A stretch of 64,000 nt of DNA from NCBI GenBank assembly GCA_905181735.1, contig CAJIYR010000001.1:1-64000 (forward strand), read 5' to 3'. The notes beneath the pieces were generated by a model, which was not told where the DNA came from, ran no database searches, and saw only the letters and a program-made list of their open reading frames with translations. Shown here in pieces: positions 26,611-36,179 of the stretch. Each line of letters begins with the position of its first letter. The first letter of the stretch is position 1. The DNA comes from an uncultured Hyphomicrobiales bacterium (lineage in GTDB: Bacteria > Pseudomonadota > Alphaproteobacteria > Rhizobiales > TMED25). The translations under genes were made by a program, and so were the position numbers.

Positions 26611-27069
26611 TTAAAATGGGATTTCGTCATCAAACTCATTATTTTCTTCAATTTTTGGCGAGGTATCATTAAAATTATTCTTATTGTCAGAAATTTGAGA
26701 ATTTTGAGAATTATCACTACGGGAATCTAAAAGAGTTAAGTTACCGCTATAGTTTTGAATTACAACTTCAGTAGTATATTTTTCCTGACCTGACTTGTCT
26801 TCCCATTTTCTTGTTTGCAATTGACCTTCAAGATAAACTTTAGATCCTTTGTTCAAATATTGCTGTGCAATTTTACCAAGACCTTCGTTAAATATTACAA
26901 CTCTATGCCATTCAGTTTTCTCTCTTTTTTCTCCTGAATTTTTATCTTTCCATGTTTCTGAAGTGGCAACACTAAAGCTGACAATACTTCTGCCATCCTG
27001 AGTCGACCTAACATCTGGATCACCACCAAGATTACCAATCAATGTAACTTTATTAATACTTCCAGCCAT
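26611..27069 (-). CDS. ssb: Single-stranded DNA-binding protein
   Basis: A 152-aa SSB. The OB fold fills residues 1-110 (SINKVTLIGNLGGDPDVR, TEWHRVVIFNEGLGKIAQQYL), then an Asn/Ser-rich linker and the acidic partner-binding tail EFDDEIPF. Acts in replication, repair and recombination. AGAAAGG precedes ATG. Divergent from uvrA, as in many alphaproteobacteria; no GTTC-N7-GTTC SOS box is visible in the shared 150-base region. Confidence 0.97.
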   Translation of the reverse strand: MAGSINKVTLIGNLGGDPDVRSTQDGRSIVSFSVATSETWKDKNSGEKREKTEWHRVVIFNEGLGKIAQQYLNKGSKVYLEGQLQTRKWEDKSGQEKYTTEVVIQNYSGNLTLLDSRSDNSQNSQISDNKNNFNDTSPKIEENNEFDDEIPF

Positions 27070-27184
27070 AAAAAAACCTTTCTATGTAAAAAAATAAATT
27101 AAAAAAAATAAAAAACTAATATTAAAAACATACACATAAATTAATTAAAATGAAATAAAAAATAACTTTTAACAATTGAATAGG

Positions 27185-27200
27185 ATAGTAATATTACTAT
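27185..27200. other. 16-bp perfect palindrome before uvrA
   Basis: ATAGTAATATTACTAT is self-complementary and lies 23 bases before the preferred uvrA start. It could be an operator or chance in AT-rich DNA. It falls within the open frame if uvrA instead starts at 27176. Confidence 0.3.
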
Positions 27201-27223
27201 ATATTATATATATAAAATTTATA

Positions 27224-30121
27224 TTGGACAGTACTATTCAAAAATACATAAAAATCAAAGGTGCAAACGAACACAATCTCAAAAATATAGATTTAAATAT
27301 ACCTAAAGATAAAATCATAGTGTTTACTGGATTGTCAGGTTCAGGTAAGTCAAGCTTAGCTTTTGATACAATCTACGCCGAAGGTCAAAGAAGGTACGTT
27401 GAAAGTTTATCCTCTTATGCCAGGCAGTTTCTTGAAATGATGGAAAAACCAAATGTTGAACAAATAGATGGGTTATCACCGGCAATTTCCATAGAACAAA
27501 AAACTACATCAAAGAACCCTCGGTCAACAGTTGGCACTGCAACTGAAATATATGATTATATGAGGGTACTATTCGCACGTATAGGTATTCCTCATTCACC
27601 AAAAACAGGGCTGCCGATCACCAGCCAATCTATAACAGAAATGATTGATCGAATACTAAAAATTGAAAACAATACTAAGTATTTAATACTTGCTCCATTA
27701 GTAAATAATAGAAAAGGAGAATTTCTAAAAGAAATTCAAACGATCAAGAAAAATGGTTTTCAGAGAGTAAAAATTGACGGTACTATTTATCTGTTAAACG
27801 AATTACCAATACTTAATAAAAATATAAATCACGATATTGATATAGTAATAGATAGACTTATTGGGGGTAGTGCTGACAAATCGAGAATTGAAGATTCCTT
27901 AGAAACAGCATTGAGTATATCTAAAGATAATATTATTATTGAATTTCCAGAAGAAGAAATCAATAGGAACGAAATTAAATCATTAGGTTACTCAAAGAAT
28001 CATACACATAAGAGGATCGTTTTTTCAACTAAATTTGCATGTCCTGTATCCGGTTTTACCCTTACGGAGATTGAACCAAGATTGTTTTCCTTTAATAGCC
28101 CGCATGGCGCCTGCAAAGGATGCGATGGCTTGGGATATATTTATTCAATTGACTCCCTAAAAATTATTCCTGATGAGGATTTAACCATAAATGATGGAGC
28201 AATTTTACCTTGGAGAAGCTATTCATCTCCTTTATATTTAGAAACATTAAAATCTCTAAGCATCGCTTATAAATTTAAATTAGATACACCTTGGAGAGGA
28301 TTGTCAGAGACAGTTAAGGATATTATCTTATACGGAACGGGTAATGAAAAAATTAAATTTGAATATTCGAATAGTGCAGAGAATTTAAATGATAAGAAAA
28401 TTATTCTTGATAAAAGTTTTGAAGGTATCATTAATAATTTAAATAAAAAAATTAAACTATATAGAGGAAAGAAGTCATTTAATGAATTTGCTAAATATCA
28501 ATCTCTAAGCCCGTGTAAAAAATGCAACGGCAAAAGGCTAAATGAAGAATCTATATGCGTTAAAATTGAAGGAAAAGATATCAGTCAAGTAACTGATCTA
28601 TCCATCAACGAGGCATTATATTGGCACACATCGATACAGAAAAACATGTCTGTTAATAACAAGATTATTGCAGCACCATTATTAAAAGAAATAATAGATA
28701 GATTAAATTTTCTAAATGAGGTTGGGTTAGAATACCTAACGTTATCAAGATCATCAACAACCTTATCAGGAGGAGAAGCCCAAAGAATAAGACTAGCAAG
28801 TCAAATTGGGTCAGGTCTATGTGGAGTTCTTTATGTTCTAGATGAACCTTCGATAGGATTGCATCAAAGGGACAATTCACGACTTATAGGAACCTTAAAA
28901 AAATTAAAAGACCTTGGAAATACAGTTATTATCGTTGAGCATGATGAGGATTCAATAAGAAGTGCTGATTACATAGTTGATATAGGTATAGAAGCTGGAG
29001 TTAACGGAGGTTACATTGTTGCGCAAGGTAATGTTAATGACATAATGAAAAATAGAAATTCAATAACAGGAAAGTACCTAAGTAAAAAATTAAAAATATC
29101 TGTGCCATTGCCAAGAAAAATTGATCGCGACAACACGATAGTAATAAAAGGTGCTTCAGGAAATAATTTAAAAAATTTAGATATAACGTTCCCACTGAAT
29201 AAATTTATTTGTGTTACAGGTGTTTCTGGTTCAGGAAAGTCAACATTAATTAATGGAACATTATACAAAGCGCTAGCAAAGAAAATAAACAAAAGCTCAG
29301 ATATTCCAGAAAAATACACCTCAATCGAAGGATCTGAGCATATAGACAAAATAATTGAAATAAACCAATCGCCAATAGGAAGAACACCAAGATCAAATCC
29401 GGCAACATACACTGGAACATTTACTCCAATTAGAGATTGGTATGCATCTTTACCTGAATCAAAAACGCGTGGTTACAAGTCCGGTAGATTCTCATTTAAC
29501 GTAAAAGGTGGAAGATGCCATAAATGTGAAGGGGATGGGGTTATTAAAATTGAGATGCATTTCTTATCAGATGTCTATATTACATGCGATAGCTGTAAGG
29601 GGAAAAGATATAACAGAGAAACTCTTGAGATAAAATACAAGGAAAAAAATATCTCGGATATCTTAAATCTAAGTGTTTCTGAGGGAATAGATTTTTTTAA
29701 GGCTATTCCCTCCATTAGAGACAAATTATTGATGCTCGACAGAGTTGGTCTGGGTTACATTAAAATAGGGCAACAAGCGACTACTATTTCTGGCGGTGAA
29801 GCACAAAGAATAAAATTATCAAAAGAATTAGCAAAACGTTCTACAGGAAAAACTATATATATATTAGATGAACCAACAACTGGACTGCATTTCCATGATG
29901 TTTCAAAACTTCTAGATATACTTCACGAACTTGTAGACCAGGGTAATACTGTAATTACAATAGAACATAACCTTGAGGTAATAAAAACAGCGGATTGGCT
30001 AATAGATTTAGGGCCAGAAGGCGGAGAGAAAGGCGGAGAACTTATTGGATGCGGTACGCCAAAAGAATTGTCTTGCAATAAAAAAAGCTATACAGGGCTA
30101 TATCTTAAAGATTATTTATAG
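27224..30121 (+). CDS. uvrA: Excinuclease ABC subunit A
   Basis: A 965-aa UvrA, the damage-sensing ATPase of nucleotide excision repair. Two ABC modules: Walker A GLSGSGKSS and GVSGSGKST, signatures LSGGEAQRIRLA and ISGGEAQRIKLS. The UvrB-binding zinc module reads CPVS...CKGC, with one Cys as Ser, which I recall as usual in alphaproteobacteria; the C-terminal zinc finger CHKC...CDSC is intact. I chose the TTG at 27224 (MDSTIQKYIKIKGANEHNL) over the TTG at 27176 because the family starts just before KGANEHNLKNI; neither has a clear ribosome site. Its 3' end overlaps the convergent lipoprotein gene by 17 bases. Confidence 0.96.
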   Translation: MDSTIQKYIKIKGANEHNLKNIDLNIPKDKIIVFTGLSGSGKSSLAFDTIYAEGQRRYVESLSSYARQFLEMMEKPNVEQIDGLSPAISIEQKTTSKNPRSTVGTATEIYDYMRVLFARIGIPHSPKTGLPITSQSITEMIDRILKIENNTKYLILAPLVNNRKGEFLKEIQTIKKNGFQRVKIDGTIYLLNELPILNKNINHDIDIVIDRLIGGSADKSRIEDSLETALSISKDNIIIEFPEEEINRNEIKSLGYSKNHTHKRIVFSTKFACPVSGFTLTEIEPRLFSFNSPHGACKGCDGLGYIYSIDSLKIIPDEDLTINDGAILPWRSYSSPLYLETLKSLSIAYKFKLDTPWRGLSETVKDIILYGTGNEKIKFEYSNSAENLNDKKIILDKSFEGIINNLNKKIKLYRGKKSFNEFAKYQSLSPCKKCNGKRLNEESICVKIEGKDISQVTDLSINEALYWHTSIQKNMSVNNKIIAAPLLKEIIDRLNFLNEVGLEYLTLSRSSTTLSGGEAQRIRLASQIGSGLCGVLYVLDEPSIGLHQRDNSRLIGTLKKLKDLGNTVIIVEHDEDSIRSADYIVDIGIEAGVNGGYIVAQGNVNDIMKNRNSITGKYLSKKLKISVPLPRKIDRDNTIVIKGASGNNLKNLDITFPLNKFICVTGVSGSGKSTLINGTLYKALAKKINKSSDIPEKYTSIEGSEHIDKIIEINQSPIGRTPRSNPATYTGTFTPIRDWYASLPESKTRGYKSGRFSFNVKGGRCHKCEGDGVIKIEMHFLSDVYITCDSCKGKRYNRETLEIKYKEKNISDILNLSVSEGIDFFKAIPSIRDKLLMLDRVGLGYIKIGQQATTISGGEAQRIKLSKELAKRSTGKTIYILDEPTTGLHFHDVSKLLDILHELVDQGNTVITIEHNLEVIKTADWLIDLGPEGGEKGGELIGCGTPKELSCNKKSYTGLYLKDYL

Positions 30122-30785
30122 CCATAAATTTAGATTTAATTTCTGACGATTTTGTCCAATCAAAAACCCAATCCTTTAACGGCATTATTACAGGAGGTTC
30201 GCCATTATCTAGATACCAAGAGTCAATTGCAAATTGCTCACTAGTTTTTTTGTCTCTAACAACAGCAGTAAAATGAGGCCAACGACCATCAATTAGTGCA
30301 CCTCTAGATTGTGGAATTTCAATGTAATGATAGTAAATCAATTCTAAATCAACCAAGTATTTTAAATAATTTGTTGTAGTTGAAGATTCGTCCACGCAAT
30401 CTTGTCTTGTAATATCTCCAATATATTCATTTTCTAGAACCCCACCCTTATCAACATTTGTACCAACTATTAATCCAGTTATTTGCTCCATCTTTCCAAT
30501 AGCTTTAGAGATCATGTCTCTTTCTTGTTTCGCAGTTCTCAAGCCAGACGGAAATAGATTAATAATCTCTCGGCGATCTCGATCGGTAAATTTTATATTT
30601 GTTATGAAATTACAGTTATATCCAGAGCAGACAGTTAGATCAAAGCCATTAATCGGGCTTAGATTGTTTTGGTCAATATAACTATCAAGCGTAACGTATT
30701 TAGAATTCATTGGAGAATACTTACCAGTGCATGCTGATAGTAATATAAATAATGGTAATAATTTTATAAAATTTAGAATTTTCAT
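30105..30785 (-). CDS. Predicted lipoprotein of unknown function with possible Cys-His-Asp triad
   Basis: A 226-aa lipoprotein: signal peptide with lipobox LLSAC, Cys19. The mature part has blocks that look strongly conserved, TRQDCVDESSTTTNYL (C130), DGRWPHFTAVV (H171) and EQFAIDSW (D188). Cys, His, Asp in this order and spacing resembles transglutaminase-like or NlpC-like cysteine hydrolases, but I do not recognise a named family and this is inference. Convergent with uvrA and overlapping its last 17 bases; divergent from trmFO across 63 bases. Confidence 0.8.
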   Translation of the reverse strand: MKILNFIKLLPLFILLSACTGKYSPMNSKYVTLDSYIDQNNLSPINGFDLTVCSGYNCNFITNIKFTDRDRREIINLFPSGLRTAKQERDMISKAIGKMEQITGLIVGTNVDKGGVLENEYIGDITRQDCVDESSTTTNYLKYLVDLELIYYHYIEIPQSRGALIDGRWPHFTAVVRDKKTSEQFAIDSWYLDNGEPPVIMPLKDWVFDWTKSSEIKSKFMAINNL

Positions 30786-30848
30786 AACTATATATATAGT
30801 GTATAAATCATTTAAATATAATTAAATAAAATAAGATAATCAGTAATC

Positions 30849-32225
30849 ATGAATGACAATATAGTGCATATAATTGGTGGTGGCCTTGCTGGATCTGAAG
30901 CGGCATGGCAATTAGTCAACAATAATATAAAAGTAATACTCCATGAAATGAGGCCGGTTATAGAAACACCCGTGCACAAAACAGATCTATTAGCAGAACT
31001 TGTTTGCTCTAATTCATTTAGATCCGATGATTATGAATCTAATGCAGTTGGATTATTACACCAAGAAATGAGAGTTTGCAATTCATTGATAATGTCTGCA
31101 GCAGATCAAAACAAGGTGCCAGCTGGCTCTGCTCTTGCTGTCGATAGAGAAAAATTTTCATTTAGTGTTAGCAAAGCGCTTTATGACCACCCTCTTTTAG
31201 AAATTAAAAACGAAGAAGTAAAAAAAATTCCAGATGAGTGGAAAAATATTATTATATCCTCTGGTCCCCTAACATCAGAACATCTATCAAACTATATACT
31301 AAGTCAGACTGACTCTGAATCATTAGCCTTCTTTGATGCCATAGCGCCAATTGTTTACAAAGAATCAATTAATATGGATGTGTGCTGGTATCAATCTAGG
31401 TATGATAAAGTTGGTCCTGGGGGAAACGGACTAGATTACATTAACTGCCCAATGAACGAAAAACAATACTTTCAATTTATCGAAGACCTTATAGCAGGGG
31501 AATCTACTGAGTTTCATCACTGGGAATTATCTACGCCATATTTTGAAGGCTGCCTTCCAATTGAAGTGATGGCTAAAAGAGGTAAAGAAACATTAAGATT
31601 TGGACCAATGAAACCTGTTGGTTTAACAAATAAACACAACGTAAATGTTAAGCCCTATGCCGTTGTTCAATTAAGGCAAGATAATCAAGAAGGCACACTT
31701 TATAATATCGTTGGGTTTCAAACAAAATTAAAATACAACGAACAGACCAAAGTTCTAAGAAATATTCCCGGACTAGAGGATGCTAAATTTGCAAGGCTCG
31801 GTGGAATGCATAGAAATACTTACATTAAAAGCCCTATTTTACTTGATAAGGATTTAAGTTTATCTACAGATAGGAGGATAAAGTTTGCAGGACAGATAAC
31901 TGGAGTTGAAGGTTATGTCGAATCTGCATCTATCGGTCTATTAGCAGGAAAATTTATGACTTCAAAAATTTTAAATAAAAAAATAATTATACCGCCTAAA
32001 ACAACGGCCTTAGGATCTTTGCTTAATTATATAACAACTGAATTAAAAGATAAAAAAGATAATGCTAAATATTTTCAACCAATGAACATTAACTATGGCT
32101 TGATAGAAACAATAACGAACGAACCAATACCAAAACTATCCAAAAAGGAAAAGTCTGCGTATACAAAAAAATTAATATCGAAACGAGCTTTACTAAATAT
32201 CCAAGAATGGCTTAACAAGCAGTGA
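30849..32225 (+). CDS. trmFO: Methylenetetrahydrofolate--tRNA-(uracil-5-)-methyltransferase
   Basis: A 458-aa TrmFO, the flavoenzyme that makes 5-methyluridine 54 in tRNA from methylene-THF. The N-terminal FAD motif is [14 protein letters not shown], followed by LHEMRP and [11 protein letters not shown], which are typical. The C-terminal block [22 protein letters not shown] is clear. Convergent with secF (14-base gap). Confidence 0.96.
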   Translation: MNDNIVHIIGGGLAGSEAAWQLVNNNIKVILHEMRPVIETPVHKTDLLAELVCSNSFRSDDYESNAVGLLHQEMRVCNSLIMSAADQNKVPAGSALAVDREKFSFSVSKALYDHPLLEIKNEEVKKIPDEWKNIIISSGPLTSEHLSNYILSQTDSESLAFFDAIAPIVYKESINMDVCWYQSRYDKVGPGGNGLDYINCPMNEKQYFQFIEDLIAGESTEFHHWELSTPYFEGCLPIEVMAKRGKETLRFGPMKPVGLTNKHNVNVKPYAVVQLRQDNQEGTLYNIVGFQTKLKYNEQTKVLRNIPGLEDAKFARLGGMHRNTYIKSPILLDKDLSLSTDRRIKFAGQITGVEGYVESASIGLLAGKFMTSKILNKKIIIPPKTTALGSLLNYITTELKDKKDNAKYFQPMNINYGLIETITNEPIPKLSKKEKSAYTKKLISKRALLNIQEWLNKQ

Positions 32226-32239
32226 TAAAATAATTAGAA

Positions 32240-33154
32240 TTAGCTAACTTCGGACCAATCTCTTTTAACGTTCAAATATAGCAATACTGGAGCTGCTATA
32301 AATATTGATGAGTATGTTCCTATGATAACCCCCCAAATCATTGCAAACGTAAATCCTCGTATAACTTCACCTCCAAATATATAAAGAGACAATAATGCCA
32401 ATAACGTTGTTACTGAAGTAATTGTAGTTCTTGACAATGTGCTATTGACAGCTAGATTCAGCAAATCTAGAAAATTCATTGTTTTATATTTCCTTAGTTC
32501 TTCACGTATCCTGTCGTAAACAACAACAGTATCATTTAATGAATAACCAACAATTGTTAATATAGCAGCGATTATTGAAAGATTAAATTCTAGCTGTAGA
32601 ATTGAAAATAAACCTATAGTTATCATAATGTCATGCATTAATGCCAACATAGCACCAATACTAAATTGCCACTCAAATCTGAACCAAATGTAGAATACTA
32701 CAGCTGCTATAGCTAGAGTTATAGCTATTATACCTTTGTAAACTAATTCAGAAGAAACTTTTGGGCCAACAACTTCAACGCGTCTAAATTCGTACTGACT
32801 GCCTATTACCTCTTTAACAAGCTTAATAACATTTTGTTGTGCGGAATCGCCTCCATTTTGCTGCTCTACACGGATCAATACATCTGAACTCGAACCGAAC
32901 TCCTGTATTTGCACATCACCAATATCTATATTTTTCATTAACTCTCTTATGTTACTGACATCCGCATCGCCATTTATCTTTTGAATTTCAATTAATGTAC
33001 CGCCCCTAAAATCAATTCCAAAGTTAAGACCTTTTATAAACAAAAAAGATATTGAAATTGCTATTAACAAAGATGATGCAATAAAACAAATTTTTCTATT
33101 TGATAGAAAATTTATCTTGGTATTATCATTAATTAATTTTATTGGGAACTTCAT
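32240..33154 (-). CDS. secF: Protein translocase subunit SecF
   Basis: A 304-aa SecF, inner-membrane RND-like partner of SecD that uses proton motive force to help Sec export. First helix, then GLNFGIDFRGGTLIEIQ, a periplasmic domain, and five further helices with VGYSLNDTVVVYDRIRE. Twelve bases downstream of secD; last gene of yajC-secD-secF. Confidence 0.96.
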   Translation of the reverse strand: MKFPIKLINDNTKINFLSNRKICFIASSLLIAISISFLFIKGLNFGIDFRGGTLIEIQKINGDADVSNIRELMKNIDIGDVQIQEFGSSSDVLIRVEQQNGGDSAQQNVIKLVKEVIGSQYEFRRVEVVGPKVSSELVYKGIIAITLAIAAVVFYIWFRFEWQFSIGAMLALMHDIMITIGLFSILQLEFNLSIIAAILTIVGYSLNDTVVVYDRIREELRKYKTMNFLDLLNLAVNSTLSRTTITSVTTLLALLSLYIFGGEVIRGFTFAMIWGVIIGTYSSIFIAAPVLLYLNVKRDWSEVS

Positions 33155-33166
33155 AATAAACTGCCT

Positions 33167-34753
33167 TTATATCGGTAAAACTTTTGGTCTATATTTTTTT
33201 AACCATATAGATACAATCAATCTTGTTAGTGTAAATGCTGTAAATAAAGATGTTATTATTCCTATCGCCAAAGTAACAGCAAAACCTTTTACTGGACCAG
33301 AACCCATTTGAAATAATATAATCGCAGCAATAAAAGTTGTAATATTTGCATCAAGAATTGTTGAAAGAGCTCTTTTATAACCATTGTCTAATGCATTTAT
33401 CGGAAGTTTGCCATTCTTAACTTCTTCTCTAACACGTTCGTATATCAGTACATTAGCGTCTACCGCCATACCAATTGTTAATATAATACCAGCAATTCCA
33501 GGAAGAGTTAAAGTGGCTTGCAAAAGAGACAAGACACCTACTATAAATACAATATTTAACAATAAAGCAATATTAGAAAAAATTCCAAACAACCCATAGG
33601 ACAACATCATAAAAACAAGTACAGCCAACAAACCTAATGCAGCAGCAAACTTACCAGCATTTATTGAATCCGCACCCAAACCAGGACCAACAGTTCTTTC
33701 CTCAAGTATAATTAAAGGTACAGGCAAGGCACCAGCTCGTAACAATATAGACAGATCATTTGCTTCTTCGACTGTAAAACTACCAGATATCTGGCCTGAT
33801 CCACCTAATATAGGTTCGTTTATAACAGGCGATGAAATAACAATATTATCTAAAACGATAGCAAAGGGTTTCCCAACGTTCTCTGTAGTAACTTTACCAA
33901 ATGACTTTGCGCCAGCTGTATCAAATCTAAAATTTACGATTGGCTGGTTTGTCTGGCTATCGAAACCAGGTTGAGAATCAATTAAATTTTCACCACTAAT
34001 AATTGCCCTTCTTTTAACAACAAAACTTAGCTTCGGATCATCGTTATTATACATTAGTTGTGATCCAGAAGGAATATTGGTTTCAGAAGCATTCATATTT
34101 ACTATATGAAATGATAATTTAGCTGTCTGACCTAACAAAGCCTTTAATCTCTCAGGATCATCTAGACCAGGAACTTGAATTAATATTCTATCTCTGCCTT
34201 GCCTTTGAATTGTAGGTTCTTTGGTTCCCAGTTCATCTATACGCCTTCGAACAATCTCTATCGACTGATCGACTGCTGTTGAAAGATAGTTATCAATAGC
34301 AGTTTCTGTTAATGATATACTGTATAAATTGTTATCTTTTCTTAAAACAACCAAAAAAGACTTACCAGTATTAGCACTACCTGAAATATCCGCACTAAGT
34401 TCAGCTATTATCTCTTTAATTTGATCGGATTGGGATTCTATTAATGAGATAAAGCTTAAAGTACTATCTTTTACAGAAAGATTCTTATACTTTATATTCG
34501 ATTTCCTTAATGACAATCTTGTTTCATCAAGTAAATATTCCAGCTTCTCATTCACTATATAACCAGCATCTACTTCGAGTAATAAATGCGATCCCCCTCT
34601 TAAATCCAAACCAAGATTAATCTTGTTAGAAGGCAATAGATTTGAAAAATTACTAATTTTACCGTCATCAAATAAATTAGGCAACGCTAACAGAATACCG
34701 ATAGCGCATATCATTGAAATGTAAGTAATTTTAAATTTTGAGAAATAAAGCAT
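33167..34753 (-). CDS. secD: Protein translocase subunit SecD
   Basis: A 528-aa SecD with GLDLRGGSHLLLEVD near residue 50, a large periplasmic P1 domain (IVRRRIDELGTKEPTIQRQG), and six helices, the block GMAVDANVLIYERVREE included. Length is normal for alphaproteobacteria. It sits between yajC (22 bases) and secF (12 bases). Confidence 0.97.
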   Translation of the reverse strand: MLYFSKFKITYISMICAIGILLALPNLFDDGKISNFSNLLPSNKINLGLDLRGGSHLLLEVDAGYIVNEKLEYLLDETRLSLRKSNIKYKNLSVKDSTLSFISLIESQSDQIKEIIAELSADISGSANTGKSFLVVLRKDNNLYSISLTETAIDNYLSTAVDQSIEIVRRRIDELGTKEPTIQRQGRDRILIQVPGLDDPERLKALLGQTAKLSFHIVNMNASETNIPSGSQLMYNNDDPKLSFVVKRRAIISGENLIDSQPGFDSQTNQPIVNFRFDTAGAKSFGKVTTENVGKPFAIVLDNIVISSPVINEPILGGSGQISGSFTVEEANDLSILLRAGALPVPLIILEERTVGPGLGADSINAGKFAAALGLLAVLVFMMLSYGLFGIFSNIALLLNIVFIVGVLSLLQATLTLPGIAGIILTIGMAVDANVLIYERVREEVKNGKLPINALDNGYKRALSTILDANITTFIAAIILFQMGSGPVKGFAVTLAIGIITSLFTAFTLTRLIVSIWLKKYRPKVLPI

Positions 34754-34775
34754 GAACGTGTCCTAAAAAATTATA

Positions 34776-35084
34776 CTATTTACCTCTAACTTCAGCAATC
34801 ATACTTCTTACAATTTTAACTTTAACACCATCCGCTATTTCAATTTGAACTTCATTGGCATCAATAACTTTAGTTACTTTTCCTAATATACCGCCTTGAG
34901 TGACCACTGTGTCACCTTTCTGAACTGAATGAACCATGTCACGATGAGCTTTAACCCTTTTCTGTTGGGGTCTCAGTATTAAAAAATAAATAATAACAAA
35001 AATTAAGAGAAACGGTAAAAGTTGAAGAAAAATATCTGATCCACCAGCCGTTTGTGTAGCTGCATATGCTTTACTAATAAACAT
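34776..35084 (-). CDS. yajC: Preprotein translocase subunit YajC
   Basis: A 102-aa YajC, accessory subunit of the SecDF complex. One helix (about residues 22-42, IFLQLLPFLLIFVIIYFLIL) is followed by RPQQKRVKAH and a beta-rich cytoplasmic tail (GDTVVTQGGILGKV). First gene of the unit; about 220 very AT-rich bases lie upstream, shared with the divergent DUF815 gene. Confidence 0.95.
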   Translation of the reverse strand: MFISKAYAATQTAGGSDIFLQLLPFLLIFVIIYFLILRPQQKRVKAHRDMVHSVQKGDTVVTQGGILGKVTKVIDANEVQIEIADGVKVKIVRSMIAEVRGK

Positions 35085-35304
35085 TTAAACCCCTTTTAAT
35101 TAGATAATTTTAAAATATAAACTAAAGAAACATTTTAAAAAAAATTAATTACAAATTATAAATTAAGAATACTATTATAGAATTATGTATAGTTTAAAAT
35201 TATATGATAATAAAGGGTAATTAAATTAATATTTTTAAAATATACTATTATTCTTAATTAGAATGTTGTAAATATCTTTTGATATTTATTTTTTAGAGAT
35301 AAAA

Positions 35305-36174
35305 ATGGAAAAAGAATTATTAAATCAAGTTACGTCTGAGCTTAAGTTAATAAGACAAGCGTTAGAAAAATTAACACCAAAAGAGTCCGTTGAACCAATA
35401 TGGAGCAACTCAAATGCTTACTTATGGAATTCAGAAATTAAATCATTTTCTGAAATTAGTGAAGTAAATAGAATTCCTATAAAGCTTCTAAAAGGTATTG
35501 ATTTAAATATTAAAATTCTACATGACAATACAAAACAGTTTTCCAAAAAATTACCAGCTAACAATGCTTTGTTATGGGGTTCTCGTGGAATGGGAAAAAG
35601 CTCAATAATCAAAGCAATACACCATGAGATAAATACAACAGAAACAAATAACCTAAAGCTTATTGAGGTGCATAGAGAAGATATTGAAGATTTACCTATA
35701 ATCCTGGGTTACTTAAAAAAATACTTACATTATAGTTTTATCGTATTTTGTGATGATTTATCATTCGATGGCGATGACACAACATACAAATCACTTAAAG
35801 CAGCTCTTGAGGGTGGTTTAGAAGGCAAGCCTAAAAATGTAATATTTTACGCAACATCTAATAGAAGACATTTAATGCCAAGAGATATGATAGAAAACGA
35901 AAGCTCAACAGCAATCAATCCAAATGAATCGGTAGAAGAAAAGGTTTCTTTATCAGACAGATTTGGCTTGTGGATCGGTTTCCATAATTGTTCGCAATCA
36001 GATTATCTTGATATGATTGAATCATATGCGAAGCATTATAAAATAAACATAGAAAAAAAAGACCTCAGCAAACTTGCTATTTCATGGGCTGCAGGAAGAG
36101 GATCCAGGTCAGGAAGGGTTGCTTGGCAATTTATAAATAATCTTGCAGGGCAAAATTCTATAGATCTTGACTAG
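35305..36174 (+). CDS. DUF815 family AAA-type ATPase
   Basis: A 289-aa P-loop ATPase of the DUF815 family. Walker A GSRGMGKSS is at residues 92-100 and a Walker B-like FIVFCDDLSF near 145-155; YATSNRRHLMP acts as the sensor-1 strand, and SDRFGLWIGF follows. The family's role is unknown. It stands next to yajC-secD-secF and nlpD-surE, a neighbourhood kept in alphaproteobacteria. The 220-base gap before it holds a weak AT hairpin (35270-35287) but no clear promoter. Confidence 0.9.
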   Translation: MEKELLNQVTSELKLIRQALEKLTPKESVEPIWSNSNAYLWNSEIKSFSEISEVNRIPIKLLKGIDLNIKILHDNTKQFSKKLPANNALLWGSRGMGKSSIIKAIHHEINTTETNNLKLIEVHREDIEDLPIILGYLKKYLHYSFIVFCDDLSFDGDDTTYKSLKAALEGGLEGKPKNVIFYATSNRRHLMPRDMIENESSTAINPNESVEEKVSLSDRFGLWIGFHNCSQSDYLDMIESYAKHYKINIEKKDLSKLAISWAAGRGSRSGRVAWQFINNLAGQNSIDLD

Positions 36175-36179
36175 ATCCT

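Noticed and set aside
28050-28140. UvrA zinc module with CPVS in place of CPxC
   Set aside because: Looked like a lost ligand, but I recall this Ser as common in alphaproteobacterial UvrA, so it is not specific to this organism.
35270-35287. AAATATC-TTTT-GATATTT hairpin followed by T-run before the DUF815 gene
   Set aside because: The stem has a single G-C pair and lies 17 bases before ATG; in DNA this AT-rich it is expected by chance and a terminator there makes little sense.
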